A stretch of DNA of 64,000 nucleotides from Candidatus Auribacterota bacterium. Its GTDB lineage: Bacteria; Auribacterota; JAFGBW01. The notes beneath the pieces were generated by a model. It saw nothing but the letters and a program-made list of their open reading frames with translations. It did no database searches and was not told where the DNA came from. The DNA lies in contig JAFGBW010000103.1 of NCBI GenBank assembly GCA_016932965.1, positions 1 through 64,000 on the forward strand, read 5' to 3'. The position numbers and the translations under genes were made by a program. This document shows, in pieces, positions 15,818-25,336 of this stretch (the stretch's first letter is position 1; each line of letters opens with the position of its first letter).

Positions 15818-18169
15818 TCAGATTTCTTCCAGGAAGCGGTATATTTCCTGTGCTTCGATTTTAAACATGTTTTTTGCGGCTGAAAATTCCAGGACAGGCA
15901 GATCATCGGTGTGAATCGGACCCGGCTGAATTTTGGTTTTGATCCTTTCTCCTGTCTGAATACGAAACCGGTTGAATTCCTCGAATGTTCCTGCCCCGAT
16001 CTGATTCATTTCCTTTTTGTAATATAAATTCTGCATGATCGAATCGTATTTTTCTCTGATGAGAGGGGATTTTTTCTTTTTCCATCCGACCAGAAAAACG
16101 TCTCCGTAATTGAATGAACCCCAGATTTCGAATGTCGGAAACACGGAGGAAAAGGTTCTCAGCGCGGTCTGGAAATCATCCAACGAGAGCTTATAAACAT
16201 GAATCCACTGGACAAGGACTCCCTTTTCAGTGAGAAGATGCTTGCAATCCTGGAAATATTCTCGTGTGAATAAATGCGCCACTCCTGAAACCCAGATGTT
16301 GGAGGGTTCTGCGGATATAAAATCATATTTTTCCTTTTGCATCCGTATGTATCTTCTGGCATCTCCCAGAATCAGATGGATATTTTTAGATTGCAGCGCA
16401 GATAAATTGAAAGGTTCAAAAAAAGGCGATGCCTCCATGACGGCTTTTTCTATTTCGAGGCAGTCGAGATGCTGCACATGCCGGCAGAGAATCCCGGCGG
16501 TCACCCCGCTGCCGTAACCTACCACCAGGCCCCTTTCCATGCGGTTGCTCAGCATCAGAGGTAATAATGCAAGAAAAGACTGGGTGGGCATGTCACTTTC
16601 GAAAAAATCACCAACGGAAGCATCCACTTTTCCGTCAATGACCAAGGCGGTGTTGAGATTGCTTTTAAGCACCGCTACGGAACTGATCAGTCCGTGCTTG
16701 CACCATAATGTTTTGGATGCTGTTTTGCTTTTTTTATTTTTTTTGGCATATTGATAATGAGGATTGTCGCTTAAATATCGGGGATTTTGTTGAACCACGC
16801 CTGAGTATGTGCCGGAATAGAACCCGGTTAAGATATCCTCTTTTTGGGAAAGAGAAAATTGTTTCCATAGAAAGAAAATGCCGAGAATAAAAAGCAGGTG
16901 ATTGGTTGTGAGTTTTTTGCCAAAAGGAACGGGGGCAACCAGAATCATGATGACCCAATGTATGGCCGCAGCGATCCATATGGCCTTAAACGGGCCTGTT
17001 TTCGCCATGAACCAAAAACCAGTCGATAGGGCGCCTGCTATAGCTCCCAGGGTATTCACGCAGTATGCCAATCCCACGCTTTTTTCGTCAGGCTCGCCTT
17101 TTTTCGGAACCAAAGAGCAAAGCAATGGAAAAGAAGCTCCGATGAAAAAGGCAGAAGGAGCCATGATCATAAAAAGAAGGATGAATTCAGCCAAAATGAC
17201 TTTCCAGTAGATGCCGTGCGTATACTCAAAGAGAGCCTGGGTGATGAGGGGAATACGCAATGCAAAAAAAATGAAAATGGAGGCAGCCAGAAAAATTTTT
17301 GTCTGAAGATCGCTTAAGATCATTTTCTGTTCTACGGTATCAGTGCCGGTTTTACGTTTGATCCATGCGGCCCCCAGTCCAAGCCCCAGAAGAAAAGTGA
17401 ACAGGATCAGAGAAAAGGTATAGGTCGAGGAACCGAAAGAAAAATTCAGCGCCCTGCTCCAGGTTATTTCATAAAGCATGGTGCAAAATCCCGCGAGAAA
17501 AAGACCGGCGAGGATTTTTACGTTGACCGCTTGACTATCTGAAGACCGGGAAATGAGACGTTCGGAAGAGGAGGTGTTTTCCCGTATTTTTAGAAAGAGG
17601 AAAAAGAGGAATAAATTGACTGAAACAGCTATACCCAGGGTATGCTGCAGGCCTATGCGACTGATTAAAAAATAACCGGAGACAAGGATGCCTGTCACGG
17701 CGCCAAACGTGTTGATCACGTACAGGTTGGAAAGAATGCGCAAAGGGGGATTTTCTTTCTCATGGAGGAAAGACTTATACAACACAGGGAAAGTGCCTCC
17801 CATGGCAACGGTAGGGGGCAAGATACAGAGAGTGCAGATCAGCAGTTTGAACCCAAAATCCAGAAAGTCGTTTTGAAGACAGAACTGATGAGCAAAAGGG
17901 AGAAAGTAGATGGAAAATAGTCCGAAAAATCCAACCAGACCTTCTAATAATCCATAACAGAACAAGGGCCTTTTGGAGAACGGCATATGGTTTCCAATCC
18001 ATATTGATCCTGCTGCCAATCCTCCCATAAACAGTCCCAGAACAATGCTTTGGGCATATACCGTGGCCCCGAAAATGAGTGCAAGCATTCTGGACCAGAC
18101 GACTTCATAGATGAGAGCTGCGAATCCGGAAAGGAAAAATGCTGTGAAAATGAGAGGAACACGTTTCAT
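15818..18169 (-). CDS. Polytopic membrane protein fused to spermidine-synthase-like domain
   Basis: Chosen from ATG 18169, preceded by AAGG, giving 783 residues; the frame is open a little further to a TTG. The first 480 residues are transporter-like with 12-14 helices and an internal repeat (AALIYEVVWSRMLAL and CTMLYEITWSRALNF begin the two halves). The C-terminal 250 residues form a Rossmann fold like spermidine synthase (LVVGYGSGVTAG, ILGDARRYI, FISAEPSNIWVSGVA). The aminopropyltransferase catalytic Asp is replaced by the AEPSN motif, so true spermidine synthesis is unlikely. Proteins of this fused type are common but functionally undefined to my knowledge. Confidence 0.82.
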   Translation of the reverse strand: MKRVPLIFTAFFLSGFAALIYEVVWSRMLALIFGATVYAQSIVLGLFMGGLAAGSIWIGNHMPFSKRPLFCYGLLEGLVGFFGLFSIYFLPFAHQFCLQNDFLDFGFKLLICTLCILPPTVAMGGTFPVLYKSFLHEKENPPLRILSNLYVINTFGAVTGILVSGYFLISRIGLQHTLGIAVSVNLFLFFLFLKIRENTSSSERLISRSSDSQAVNVKILAGLFLAGFCTMLYEITWSRALNFSFGSSTYTFSLILFTFLLGLGLGAAWIKRKTGTDTVEQKMILSDLQTKIFLAASIFIFFALRIPLITQALFEYTHGIYWKVILAEFILLFMIMAPSAFFIGASFPLLCSLVPKKGEPDEKSVGLAYCVNTLGAIAGALSTGFWFMAKTGPFKAIWIAAAIHWVIMILVAPVPFGKKLTTNHLLFILGIFFLWKQFSLSQKEDILTGFYSGTYSGVVQQNPRYLSDNPHYQYAKKNKKSKTASKTLWCKHGLISSVAVLKSNLNTALVIDGKVDASVGDFFESDMPTQSFLALLPLMLSNRMERGLVVGYGSGVTAGILCRHVQHLDCLEIEKAVMEASPFFEPFNLSALQSKNIHLILGDARRYIRMQKEKYDFISAEPSNIWVSGVAHLFTREYFQDCKHLLTEKGVLVQWIHVYKLSLDDFQTALRTFSSVFPTFEIWGSFNYGDVFLVGWKKKKSPLIREKYDSIMQNLYYKKEMNQIGAGTFEEFNRFRIQTGERIKTKIQPGPIHTDDLPVLEFSAAKNMFKIEAQEIYRFLEEI

Positions 18170-18598
18170 AGTGTCAAACCTTATCAATTGAGATCATTTC
18201 AAACAAGCATGAAGGAGTTAAAATCACTCGTGTCCGGTTTATTCTTTATCTGGAGATGACATTCATCATCAATGGCTTTAATTCATTTAATGTGTTTTTG
18301 AATTCAGGATCGAGAATCGAGAATTGTTCCGGCCCTCGGCCTCCATCCCTAACGGGAGTCCGAACGATAAGGGTGAAGCGTGAAGCAATCTTATGTCCGG
18401 CTTTGTTTTATTTTTAATCAGGCCCTATATTTTATAGTTTTTCATGCTATTTCTTTTATTTTAAACCGGACATTGATGAGTTAAAATATAATTATCGTGT
18501 CTTTTGTTCTCCAAATCAGCTAAAGTCAGTTTTGGACTATTGGCTCATCATACAAAAACCTGCTGACATGCTGGCGGAACGATTTTGTTGCAGTAGAA
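18170..18598. other. Intergenic region with inverted 11-mers and 7-bp-periodic tracts
   Basis: About 430 bp without a convincing gene. TGTCCGGTTTA (18231-18241) recurs in inverted form as TAAACCGGACA (18462-18472). Two short 7-bp-periodic tracts lie inside: ATCGAGA twice at 18309-18322, and GGGTGAAGCGTGAAGC at about 18371. The interval could be a small decayed mobile element. Confidence 0.4.
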
Positions 18599-20083
18599 AT
18601 GAAAAGAATATCAACATGGATTATCTGGATCGTATGCCTGGGATTGGCATGGAGCATTTTTTCTCCATCCAAACACTCTGTTCATTTGCCGAGCCAGACT
18701 AACCGATACCTGATAGGGGCCTACTATTATCTCTGGTATCCGAAAAATTTTACCAAATACGGTTATCTCAGGAAAATGCTGGATCCTCCCCAGACTCCGC
18801 TGTTAGGTGTTTACGATTCATCAAAAATCGAGGTGGCGGAACAGCATATTGCATGGTGTTCCCAGTATGGAATTGATTTTTTAGCATTGAACTGGTGGCC
18901 AACTCGCCCCGAACAAAATCGATGCATTGAGGACAGTTTTTTAAAAGCCAAAAACATTAAGGACATCCGATTCTGTATTTTTTATGAAGCCTGGAATTTA
19001 AATTGGGATCCCAAAACAGCCACCACTGTTTTTACGGACCAGACCATAGAGAAATTGATTCGTGATTTTTCAGACATGGCTGATTCATATTTCTATCATC
19101 CGTCTTATTTGAGGATCCAGGGTAGGCCGGTTGTGATACTGTATCTCACAAGGACGTTTACAGGGAGATACCATCAAGCCATTGCTCGTCTCAGATCCGA
19201 AATAAATAAAAAAGGATGGAATCTTTTTCTCATAGGAGACGAAGTTTTTTGGGATGCCATTTCGGAGAGGATTTTTCGCCCGCCTTGTCTTTCGGTCAAA
19301 CCGCAAAGTAACCGGGTGAGACTTTTTGATGCTGTGACGGCGTACAATATGTATGAACATGGTAAAAAAGAATATGCCGGGTATGGTTCCCAAACGAGGT
19401 TTTTAAAGGATGTGGCGGAAAAATATCGAGAATATTTTTCTTTATTCAGGAATAAAGTCGGTTTCGTTCCCAACGTGATTCCGGGCTACAACGACCGGGG
19501 GGTCAGAAGGGTCAGCGATCATTTTGTTATTCCGAGACAATATGATTTGGGAGGGAAAGAGGCGTCTTTTCTCCTGGAGAATATCGTTCAGACGGTTCTC
19601 CCTTACGTGGATCCTCGTTTGAACATGGTTTTAATCACGTCATGGAATGAATGGAATGAGGACACGGCCATCGAGCCCCTTCTTTTAAGCGGGACGACTT
19701 CGAAGGATCAAAGTCCAAGCGGGACTCTTTTTACCCAGGGTTTTTCTTACAGCGGCCACGGCACCGTTTATCTTGAGATGGTTCGGGACCAGTTTGTGGC
19801 TGTCTATGGCCGCGTGATGGATATCCACGGACAGCCGGTTCCCGGAATTTCGGTCGTTGCCTTCAAGAATCGACGGATCATGGCCAGGGACAGGTCTGAT
19901 TCAAACGGATATTACAGGCTTTCAAGGCTTCATCTACACGAGGGGAACTATCGTGTCTGCCCTGAAAGGTATCCAAAAAAAGACAAACAGGTCGTCATTG
20001 TTCCTGAGAAGGCGGTTTGTCAGGATTTCACTTTAGATTATCAATCTATCCTCTTGAGGGATGCATCCCTGGTGTCAGGCTGA
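18599..20083 (+). CDS. GH99-like glycosidase with carboxypeptidase-regulatory-like tail
   Basis: This 494-residue protein has an N-terminal signal anchor (ISTWIIWIVCLGLAWSIF). The GH99/WbsX-like domain (residues about 35-400) shows AYYYLWYP near the start, GVYDSSKIEVAEQHIAWC, and the catalytic-region motif TSWNEWNEDTAIEP, in which Glu351 and Glu354 match the ExxE pair of GH99 endo-alpha-mannosidases (usually NEWHE). A C-terminal beta-sandwich (YGRVMDIHGQPVPGISVVAF, about residues 406-480) resembles CarboxypepD_reg domains. It probably cleaves or rearranges a mannose-type polysaccharide outside the cytoplasm. Its placement after four GT-C genes fits glycan processing. Confidence 0.8.
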   Translation: MKRISTWIIWIVCLGLAWSIFSPSKHSVHLPSQTNRYLIGAYYYLWYPKNFTKYGYLRKMLDPPQTPLLGVYDSSKIEVAEQHIAWCSQYGIDFLALNWWPTRPEQNRCIEDSFLKAKNIKDIRFCIFYEAWNLNWDPKTATTVFTDQTIEKLIRDFSDMADSYFYHPSYLRIQGRPVVILYLTRTFTGRYHQAIARLRSEINKKGWNLFLIGDEVFWDAISERIFRPPCLSVKPQSNRVRLFDAVTAYNMYEHGKKEYAGYGSQTRFLKDVAEKYREYFSLFRNKVGFVPNVIPGYNDRGVRRVSDHFVIPRQYDLGGKEASFLLENIVQTVLPYVDPRLNMVLITSWNEWNEDTAIEPLLLSGTTSKDQSPSGTLFTQGFSYSGHGTVYLEMVRDQFVAVYGRVMDIHGQPVPGISVVAFKNRRIMARDRSDSNGYYRLSRLHLHEGNYRVCPERYPKKDKQVVIVPEKAVCQDFTLDYQSILLRDASLVSG

Positions 20084-20275
20084 CAAATCCGTCATTTTTA
20101 TATTTTGCTGTACATCTTTGAACAGTATTTTTCCCATGGGGGAATGACTTGGATTCCGAGTTATCCCTTTATCATTCAAGATGATACGGATTCATTTCAA
20201 TGAAATAATCAGTTGGCATCTGTTGTGCGTTTCTTTCCCTTCACTAATGAATCAATTCACCAGGAGGAAAAAGAA

Positions 20276-20635
20276 ATGCCGGATAAATTATCGAAAAAAA
20301 TCGAATTGGAAATCGAACACGAACCCCGTATCATTGATCTCATCAGGTTGTATCATCAGATCAAAGAACAGTTTGAACTTCCTTTGATCACCTTGGAATC
20401 GATTTTTTACATTCTATTCGTAGAAAAGTATTCTTTGATACAGAAAATGATAGAAATCGCAAAATTACTGATCGTCTCCAAGGAAGAAGAAATGAATTTG
20501 AAGCTGGTCAACAAAACACAGCAAACGATTTGTGAAATTGTGAGTCATACCAATCTGCACAGATTGAATTGTATCCGCGTGCTCCATTATTTTTCCGATC
20601 ATACTCACGGTTTGACTCAGATGATTTTTGTCTAA
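20276..20635 (+). CDS. Hypothetical small alpha-helical protein
   Basis: ATG 20276 is chosen because AGGAGG lies 8 bp upstream; the frame extends further but without such a signal. The 119-residue product begins MPDKLSKKIELEIEHEPRI, is charged and helical, has no signal peptide or membrane segment, and has a Cys/His-containing C-terminal part. I recognise no family. It stands alone between the GH99-like gene and a repeat-rich region. Confidence 0.6.
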   Translation: MPDKLSKKIELEIEHEPRIIDLIRLYHQIKEQFELPLITLESIFYILFVEKYSLIQKMIEIAKLLIVSKEEEMNLKLVNKTQQTICEIVSHTNLHRLNCIRVLHYFSDHTHGLTQMIFV

Positions 20636-20642
20636 TCCTGAA

Positions 20643-20691
20643 TGGTGAAGGGTTGATGGTTGCTAGTGGGTGGCTGTTAGTGAATAGTGAG
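20643..20691. repeat. Degenerate 7-bp-periodic tract, seven units
   Basis: Read in sevens from 20643 the units are TGGTGAA, GGGTTGA, TGGTTGC, TAGTGGG, TGGCTGT, TAGTGAA and TAGTGAG. The third base is always G and the fourth nearly always T. The units differ but the period is strict. It lies just after a stop codon. Confidence 0.7.
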
Positions 20692-20810
20692 GGGAATATA
20701 TCTTGATTTATTAACGCCTTAGAAAGAATTTAATACGGCTCCGGCAAATGAATACATGCATTTTAAAGGTCATTAGCCTGCGGGTATAACTGGAGCATAT
20801 TTAAATATTT

Positions 20811-21146
20811 AATTAATCCGGTATATCACCGCCACAGGATTTGGACTAGCAAAGTTTGACAATTCCGTGAATGCTAAGAGGAATAATATCACCACAGAGA
20901 GGACACGGAGAGCACGGAGAAATCATCATTGTGAGTTTTGAGGGTTTAGTTATGAATTGAATTGATCGAATTTCATTTGAATTTTGAAATTCAACACCTA
21001 TAACTTTTTTTACCCTCCGTGCTCTCCGTGTCCTCTGTGGCAGAAAAAAAATGGAAATATTTTATACAGTATATTTCATTAAAATTGATCGCTTTGAGAG
21101 GTTCACATTTCAAGCCACCGGCTCTGCCGGTGGTAGTTGACTGCCC
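20811..21146 (+). mobile_element. Dispersed about 330-bp element, copy A
   Basis: The left end is AATTAATCCGGTATATCACC followed by TTTGGACTAG and TTTGACAATTCCG. An inner left arm CACCACAGAGAGGACACGGA (from 20889) is complementary to the right arm TCCGTGTCCTCTGTGG (to 21040), with a 7-bp-periodic core between. The right end has GCTTTGAG, a hairpin CCACCGGCTCTGCCGGTGG and TAGTTGACTG. Ends and arms recur in copies B to E. It has no ORF, so it would be non-autonomous: MITE-like, or IS200/IS605-derived judging by the hairpin. Confidence 0.7.
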
Positions 21147-21466
21147 CAGTAATAATTTATCCTGTCTAAAAAATTTATATTCCCATTCCTCTGCGCCTCA
21201 GCGTCTCTGCGGGAGTCCTTCTTTATCTTGCGGGCGTATGCGACCAGTTCCTTTCTCCGTGTTCTGTCGTGAAAAATAGATATAAATCCAATGAGTCAGT
21301 AGAAATGTTTGCTCTTTATTATGATCTCATGAAATGCTTAGATGAGGAGGGGGGTAATTTTATTTTTGCGTTACGGGAAAAATTTTGCTTTTTATATCAG
21401 CAAATGGATTCATTTTTAGTGATAGGTTAATAAATTCAAGAGACATTAACCCGGAAGGATCAGAAC
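21147..21466. other. Intergenic tail with a second repeat remnant
   Basis: About 320 bp before the arginine decarboxylase gene. CTCTGCGCCTCAGCGTCTCT (from 21189) and CTCCGTGTTCTGTCGTGAAA (from 21256) look like degraded arms of a related element. No gene is visible. A ribosome-binding site for the next gene is at about 21451. Confidence 0.5.
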
Positions 21467-22009
21467 ATGGTACCTAAAAAAATTTTTTTGACCAAAGGAG
21501 TTGGAGCACATAAGCATAAACTTCGGAGTTTCGAGCAGGCATTGAGGATGGCAGGTATTCAAGCGTGCAATTTAGTGCAGGTGTCCAGTATTTTTCCCCC
21601 GAAATGTAAACTCATCACCAGAAAAGTAGGATTAACCTGTCTCAAAGCTGGTGCTATCCAGCATGTGGTCATGGCCAGAAACGAAACCAATGAAGCCAAC
21701 CGCATGATTGCGGCATCGGTGGGGCTGTCCAAGCCCATTAAAAATAATGCGTACGGATATCTGAGCGAATACCATTCATTTGGGGAAAATGCCAAGATTG
21801 CAGGAGATTATGCTGAGGATCTGGCTGCAAGCATGCTGGCTGAAACATTGGGGCTTACCGGTTTTGACGCGGATATTGCCTGGGATTCCCGTAAGGAATT
21901 ATATAAAACCACAAAGGGATTTTTTACTTCCCGTAATGTCACGCAAACGGCGCGGGGTATCACAGGAAAATGGATTACGGTCATTGCGGCAGCGGTGCTG
22001 GTTATCTGA
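21467..22009 (+). CDS. pdaD: Pyruvoyl-dependent arginine decarboxylase
   Basis: This 180-residue proenzyme self-cleaves at the Ser-Ser pair (Ser40-Ser41 in NLVQVSSIFPPKC), producing a beta chain and a pyruvoyl-capped alpha chain. The flanking GVGAHKHKLRSFEQALRMAG and the later YLSEYHSFGENAKIAGDYAE are characteristic. The enzyme converts arginine to agmatine, either for polyamine synthesis or as part of acid or energy metabolism. A GGAAGG ribosome-binding site precedes the ATG. No agmatinase, agmatine deiminase or bona fide spermidine synthase is in view. Confidence 0.93.
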   Translation: MVPKKIFLTKGVGAHKHKLRSFEQALRMAGIQACNLVQVSSIFPPKCKLITRKVGLTCLKAGAIQHVVMARNETNEANRMIAASVGLSKPIKNNAYGYLSEYHSFGENAKIAGDYAEDLAASMLAETLGLTGFDADIAWDSRKELYKTTKGFFTSRNVTQTARGITGKWITVIAAAVLVI

Positions 22010-22054
22010 TTTGATAGAGTCAGGAAAAAGAACTGCCTCATTGGGGATGATGAA

Positions 22055-22128
22055 CACGCCCGACAGGATTTGAACCTGTGACCCACGGATTAGAAATCCG
22101 TTGCTCTATCCAACTGAGCTACGGGCGC
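22055..22128 (-). tRNA. tRNA-Arg (anticodon TCT)
   Basis: This 74-nt cloverleaf on the minus strand starts GCGCCCGTAGCTCAGTTGGA. The anticodon stem ACGGA/TCCGT encloses loop TTTCTAA, with anticodon TCT. The T arm contains GGTTCAAATCC and the acceptor closes with CGGGCGT plus discriminator G. CCA is not encoded. It stands alone, antisense to its neighbours. Confidence 0.95.
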
Positions 22129-22193
22129 AAGAGCTACATATACTGGCTGTATATTGAAATTGATGCAAGAATTTTTTTAATAAAGGAGAGAGT

Positions 22194-23522
22194 ATGTTCG
22201 GATGTCATCTGGGAAGAGTATTTCAATTAACGGTTGGCGGCGGATCTTATCAGGAGGGATTGACATCGGTGGTCATGGGATGCCCTCCCGGCATCATCTT
22301 GACAGAACAGGAAATCTATGGAGACTTGTTATTGAGGAAACCGGGTGCGGATGAGCTGTCTTCTCCAAGAAAAGAGCCGGATTTACCCGTGATTTATACA
22401 GGTTTGAATGCTGCTGACACCATCGAACATGCTGGAAATAAGCACCATACCAACGGAACGCCTGTTACCATTCTGATCCCGAATCTGGACCGTCATTTTA
22501 TTCACATCAAACAATATCAGGACACCAATCGGACACCTAGGCCTGGACATGCCTCTTATGCTTCTTTTATGAAGTACGGGCCAGATGATGACGCGGTGGG
22601 TGCCGGTATTTTCAGCGGGCGATACACCTCCACGATCGTTGCAGGGGGGTATGTGGCGAAAAAAATACTTGAGAAATGCGGCATCAGGGTTTTTGCCTAT
22701 ATAAAAGAAGCAGCCGGTGTCAAGGCAGATGATCTGGACATGGAAATGTCGTGGAAAAGGAACGCCGCGTATAAAGAGATGCGCCGTGATTTTGACCCGT
22801 TTTACCAGGAGATTTATGTTAAAACAAGGATCCATCCGGACATGCATTTCCTTGAGAAGATGAAGGTCTTTGCTGAAATAGAAAAGGAAATTGATGATAT
22901 CCGGGCTAAAACACCGCTGTTTGATCCTAAAAAAGTGGAAGAACAATATGGGATCAATCCGCTTCTGAACTGTCCTGATCTGGCTGCTGCAAAGGAAATG
23001 GTCAAAGCCATCAATAAAATCACGCATACCGGGGATTCAAGCGGAGGGGTCGTGGAAGTCATTGCTTTGGGAGTGCCGCCGGGTCTTGGCGAACCTGTTT
23101 TTGATAAATTGGATGCGGAATTAGGCAGGATGCTGGGTATTGGCGCTGTTAAAGCCGTAGAAGTGGGTGCCGGCCTTTCAGTCAAAGACTTGACCGGGAT
23201 TCAAAGTAATGATCAGATGCGTTCTGAAAAGGGGAAAGTCCTGTTTGATTCGAATAATGCCGGCGGAATCACAGGCGGTCTTGCCACAGGACAACCGATT
23301 TTAGTGCGTTTGGCAGTCAAACCGACTCCGACCATTGCCAAAAAACAGCACACCATTGATAAATATACCCTGGAAAACGTCGAATTGGCCGCTATCACAC
23401 GCCGGGACCCCACCATTGTTGCCCGTATCTGGCCAGTGGCGGAAAATTATACGGCACTGGTGCTTTTAGATCATCTGATGCTTCATTTTGGTTTCCAGAA
23501 AATCAAAGAAATGATCCGGTAG
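22194..23522 (+). CDS. Divergent chorismate synthase homologue
   Basis: This 442-residue protein is collinear with chorismate synthase (AroC). It keeps [11 protein letters not shown] with the His119 equivalent of the catalytic histidine, [36 protein letters not shown] and AVKPTPTI. However, the N-terminal GESHG motif is GGSYQ (Tyr19 for His). The RSSARET motif is IFSGRYT (Arg, Ser and Glu lost) and GRHDP is TRRDP (residues 402-406). AroC needs these residues for reduced FMN and EPSP chemistry, so this may be a paralogue with another reaction. An AAAGGAGAG ribosome-binding site precedes it and sufB starts 4 bp after it. Confidence 0.8.
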   Translation: MFGCHLGRVFQLTVGGGSYQEGLTSVVMGCPPGIILTEQEIYGDLLLRKPGADELSSPRKEPDLPVIYTGLNAADTIEHAGNKHHTNGTPVTILIPNLDRHFIHIKQYQDTNRTPRPGHASYASFMKYGPDDDAVGAGIFSGRYTSTIVAGGYVAKKILEKCGIRVFAYIKEAAGVKADDLDMEMSWKRNAAYKEMRRDFDPFYQEIYVKTRIHPDMHFLEKMKVFAEIEKEIDDIRAKTPLFDPKKVEEQYGINPLLNCPDLAAAKEMVKAINKITHTGDSSGGVVEVIALGVPPGLGEPVFDKLDAELGRMLGIGAVKAVEVGAGLSVKDLTGIQSNDQMRSEKGKVLFDSNNAGGITGGLATGQPILVRLAVKPTPTIAKKQHTIDKYTLENVELAAITRRDPTIVARIWPVAENYTALVLLDHLMLHFGFQKIKEMIR

Positions 23523-23526
23523 AAGA

Positions 23527-24957
23527 ATGTCCCCTCTTCATTCCATCAGCCAGGAAAAATACGGTTTTATTACTGACGTGGAATCCGATGAAGCTCCAAA
23601 AGGGTTGAATGAAGATATCATCCGTCTGATTTCTGTGAAAAAGAACGAGCCTCAATTCATGCTGGATTTCAGGCTCGATGCATTTCAAAAGTGGCTGTCC
23701 CTGCCGCTTCCCCAGTGGGCTAAAGTGAGCCATCCTGAAATAGATTTTCAATCTATCAAGTATTATTCAGCTCCCAGACAAAAAAACCAAAATCCTAAAG
23801 ATTTGACCGAAGTGGATAAGGAGATCCTTGAAACATTCGAGAAACTGGGGATCCCCTTGAGAGAACAGAAAAGACTTGCCGGAGTGGCAGTGGATGCAGT
23901 CTTTGACAGTATTTCTGTGGGGACAACCCATCAGGAAATGCTGGCAGAATATGGCATTATTTTTTGTTCCATCTCGGAAGCAGTCCATAAATATCCGGAC
24001 CTCATTAAAAAATATCTCGGCTCTGTTGTTCCGGTTACGGATAATTTTTACGCGGCATTGAACAGCGCCGTGTTCAGTGACGGATCGTTTTGCTATATCC
24101 CCAAAGGGGTTCGCTGCCCTGTGGATTTATCGACGTATTTCCGTATCAATGCATCGGAAACAGGACAATTTGAGAGAACGCTCATCATTGCCGAGGAAGG
24201 AAGCTACGTGAATTATCTGGAGGGGTGTACGGCTCCTATCCGGCATGAAAACCAGCTCCATGCGGCTGTTGTGGAACTCATCGCCATGGACCATGCGGAA
24301 ATCAAGTATTCCACGGTACAGAACTGGTATGCGGGCGATAAAAACGGTGTAGGAGGGATCTATAATTTTGTCACTAAGCGCGGTAAATGCGCAGGCAACT
24401 ATTCTAAAATTTCCTGGACCCAGGTGGAAGCCGGATCGGCCATTACCTGGAAATATCCGGGCTGCATCCTTTTGGGGGATCATTCGGTCGGTGCCTTTTA
24501 TTCGGTTGCTCTGACCAACAACCGGATGCAGGCTGATACAGGAACCAAGATGATCCATATCGGGAAGAACACCAAAAGCACCATCATTTCCAAGGGGATT
24601 TCAGCGGATGAATCATCAAACACCTATCGGGGCCTGATCAAGGTGCTTCCTTCTGCCGAAGGCGCCAGAGCTTATTCACAGTGCGATTCTCTGCTTGTGG
24701 GAGACCGATGCAGAGCCAATACATTTCCCTGCCTGGAAGTGGAAAATGATACGGGTGTGGTGGAGCATGAAGCCACGACCAGCCGCATGAATGAAGAGCA
24801 GATTTTTTATCTGCGGTCACGGGGAATTGATTCAGAAGGAGCGATTTCCCTTTTGGTGAACGGGTTTTGCAAGGAGGTGTTCCAGGAACTGCCTCTGGAA
24901 TTTTCCGTGGAAGCAGTGCGTCTTCTGGAAATGAAGCTGGAAGGCAGTATCGGGTGA
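23527..24957 (+). CDS. sufB: Fe-S cluster assembly scaffold SufB
   Basis: This 476-residue protein matches SufB over its length (E. coli SufB is 495). It contains [37 protein letters not shown], the [10 protein letters not shown] segment with the conserved cysteine and [20 protein letters not shown] with the conserved His. With SufC and SufD it forms the SufBC2D scaffold that assembles [4Fe-4S] clusters in the cytosol. It begins 4 bp after the chorismate-synthase-like gene, suggesting co-transcription. A dispersed element separates it from sufC. Confidence 0.96.
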   Translation: MSPLHSISQEKYGFITDVESDEAPKGLNEDIIRLISVKKNEPQFMLDFRLDAFQKWLSLPLPQWAKVSHPEIDFQSIKYYSAPRQKNQNPKDLTEVDKEILETFEKLGIPLREQKRLAGVAVDAVFDSISVGTTHQEMLAEYGIIFCSISEAVHKYPDLIKKYLGSVVPVTDNFYAALNSAVFSDGSFCYIPKGVRCPVDLSTYFRINASETGQFERTLIIAEEGSYVNYLEGCTAPIRHENQLHAAVVELIAMDHAEIKYSTVQNWYAGDKNGVGGIYNFVTKRGKCAGNYSKISWTQVEAGSAITWKYPGCILLGDHSVGAFYSVALTNNRMQADTGTKMIHIGKNTKSTIISKGISADESSNTYRGLIKVLPSAEGARAYSQCDSLLVGDRCRANTFPCLEVENDTGVVEHEATTSRMNEEQIFYLRSRGIDSEGAISLLVNGFCKEVFQELPLEFSVEAVRLLEMKLEGSIG

Positions 24958-24963
24958 AGTTTT

Positions 24964-25270
24964 AATTAATCCGGTAAACCACCACCATTGGTTTTGGACT
25001 AGTCAAGTTTGACAGATGAGTAAGTATTTTTAAAAAATTTTCACCACGAAGGGTAAAAAGAGTTATTGGTGTTGAGTTTACATTTTATTTATTAACTCAT
25101 GACTCAAAATTTTTCTCATTTTTTCGTGCTCTTCGTGTCCTTAGTGGTAAAATAAAAATATTTAACTAGAGAATAATATGAATGTTATGCCATATTCAGT
25201 GGCTTAATATGAGGAGGCTTTGAGCCGGGAATATTTTCAAGTCTTCACCTCTGGTGGAGATAACTGACTC
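24964..25270 (+). mobile_element. Dispersed element, copy B (between sufB and sufC)
   Basis: The left end AATTAATCCGGTAAACCACC followed by TTTTGGACTAGTCAAGTTTG is near identical to copy A. The arms TTTTCACCACGAAGG and CGTGCTCTTCGTGTCC are partly degraded. The right end has GCCATATTCAGTGGC, GGCTTTGAGCC, CACCTCTGGTGG and AACTGACTCAAAG. It begins 6 bp after the sufB stop codon. Confidence 0.7.
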
Positions 25271-25336
25271 AAAGCATAGGCCAGTACTTTCGGTAGGGCA
25301 TCCGAGGAGAGGAATTCGATAAGAAGGATCATCAAT

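Noticed and set aside
15818-16600. Genuine spermidine synthase completing a polyamine pathway with pdaD
   Set aside because: The catalytic Asp region is replaced by AEPSN and the domain is fused to a membrane protein, unlike SpeE.
20643-20691. CRISPR-like periodic sequence
   Set aside because: The period is 7 bp with drifting units and no spacer-repeat alternation; no cas genes are present.
22383-23027. 214-codon antisense open frame
   Set aside because: It is a shadow of the chorismate-synthase-like gene, which has conserved motifs throughout.
25190-25270. Structured cis-regulatory RNA of sufC
   Set aside because: The same hairpins occur in copies A, C and E before unrelated genes or intergenic space, so they belong to the dispersed element.
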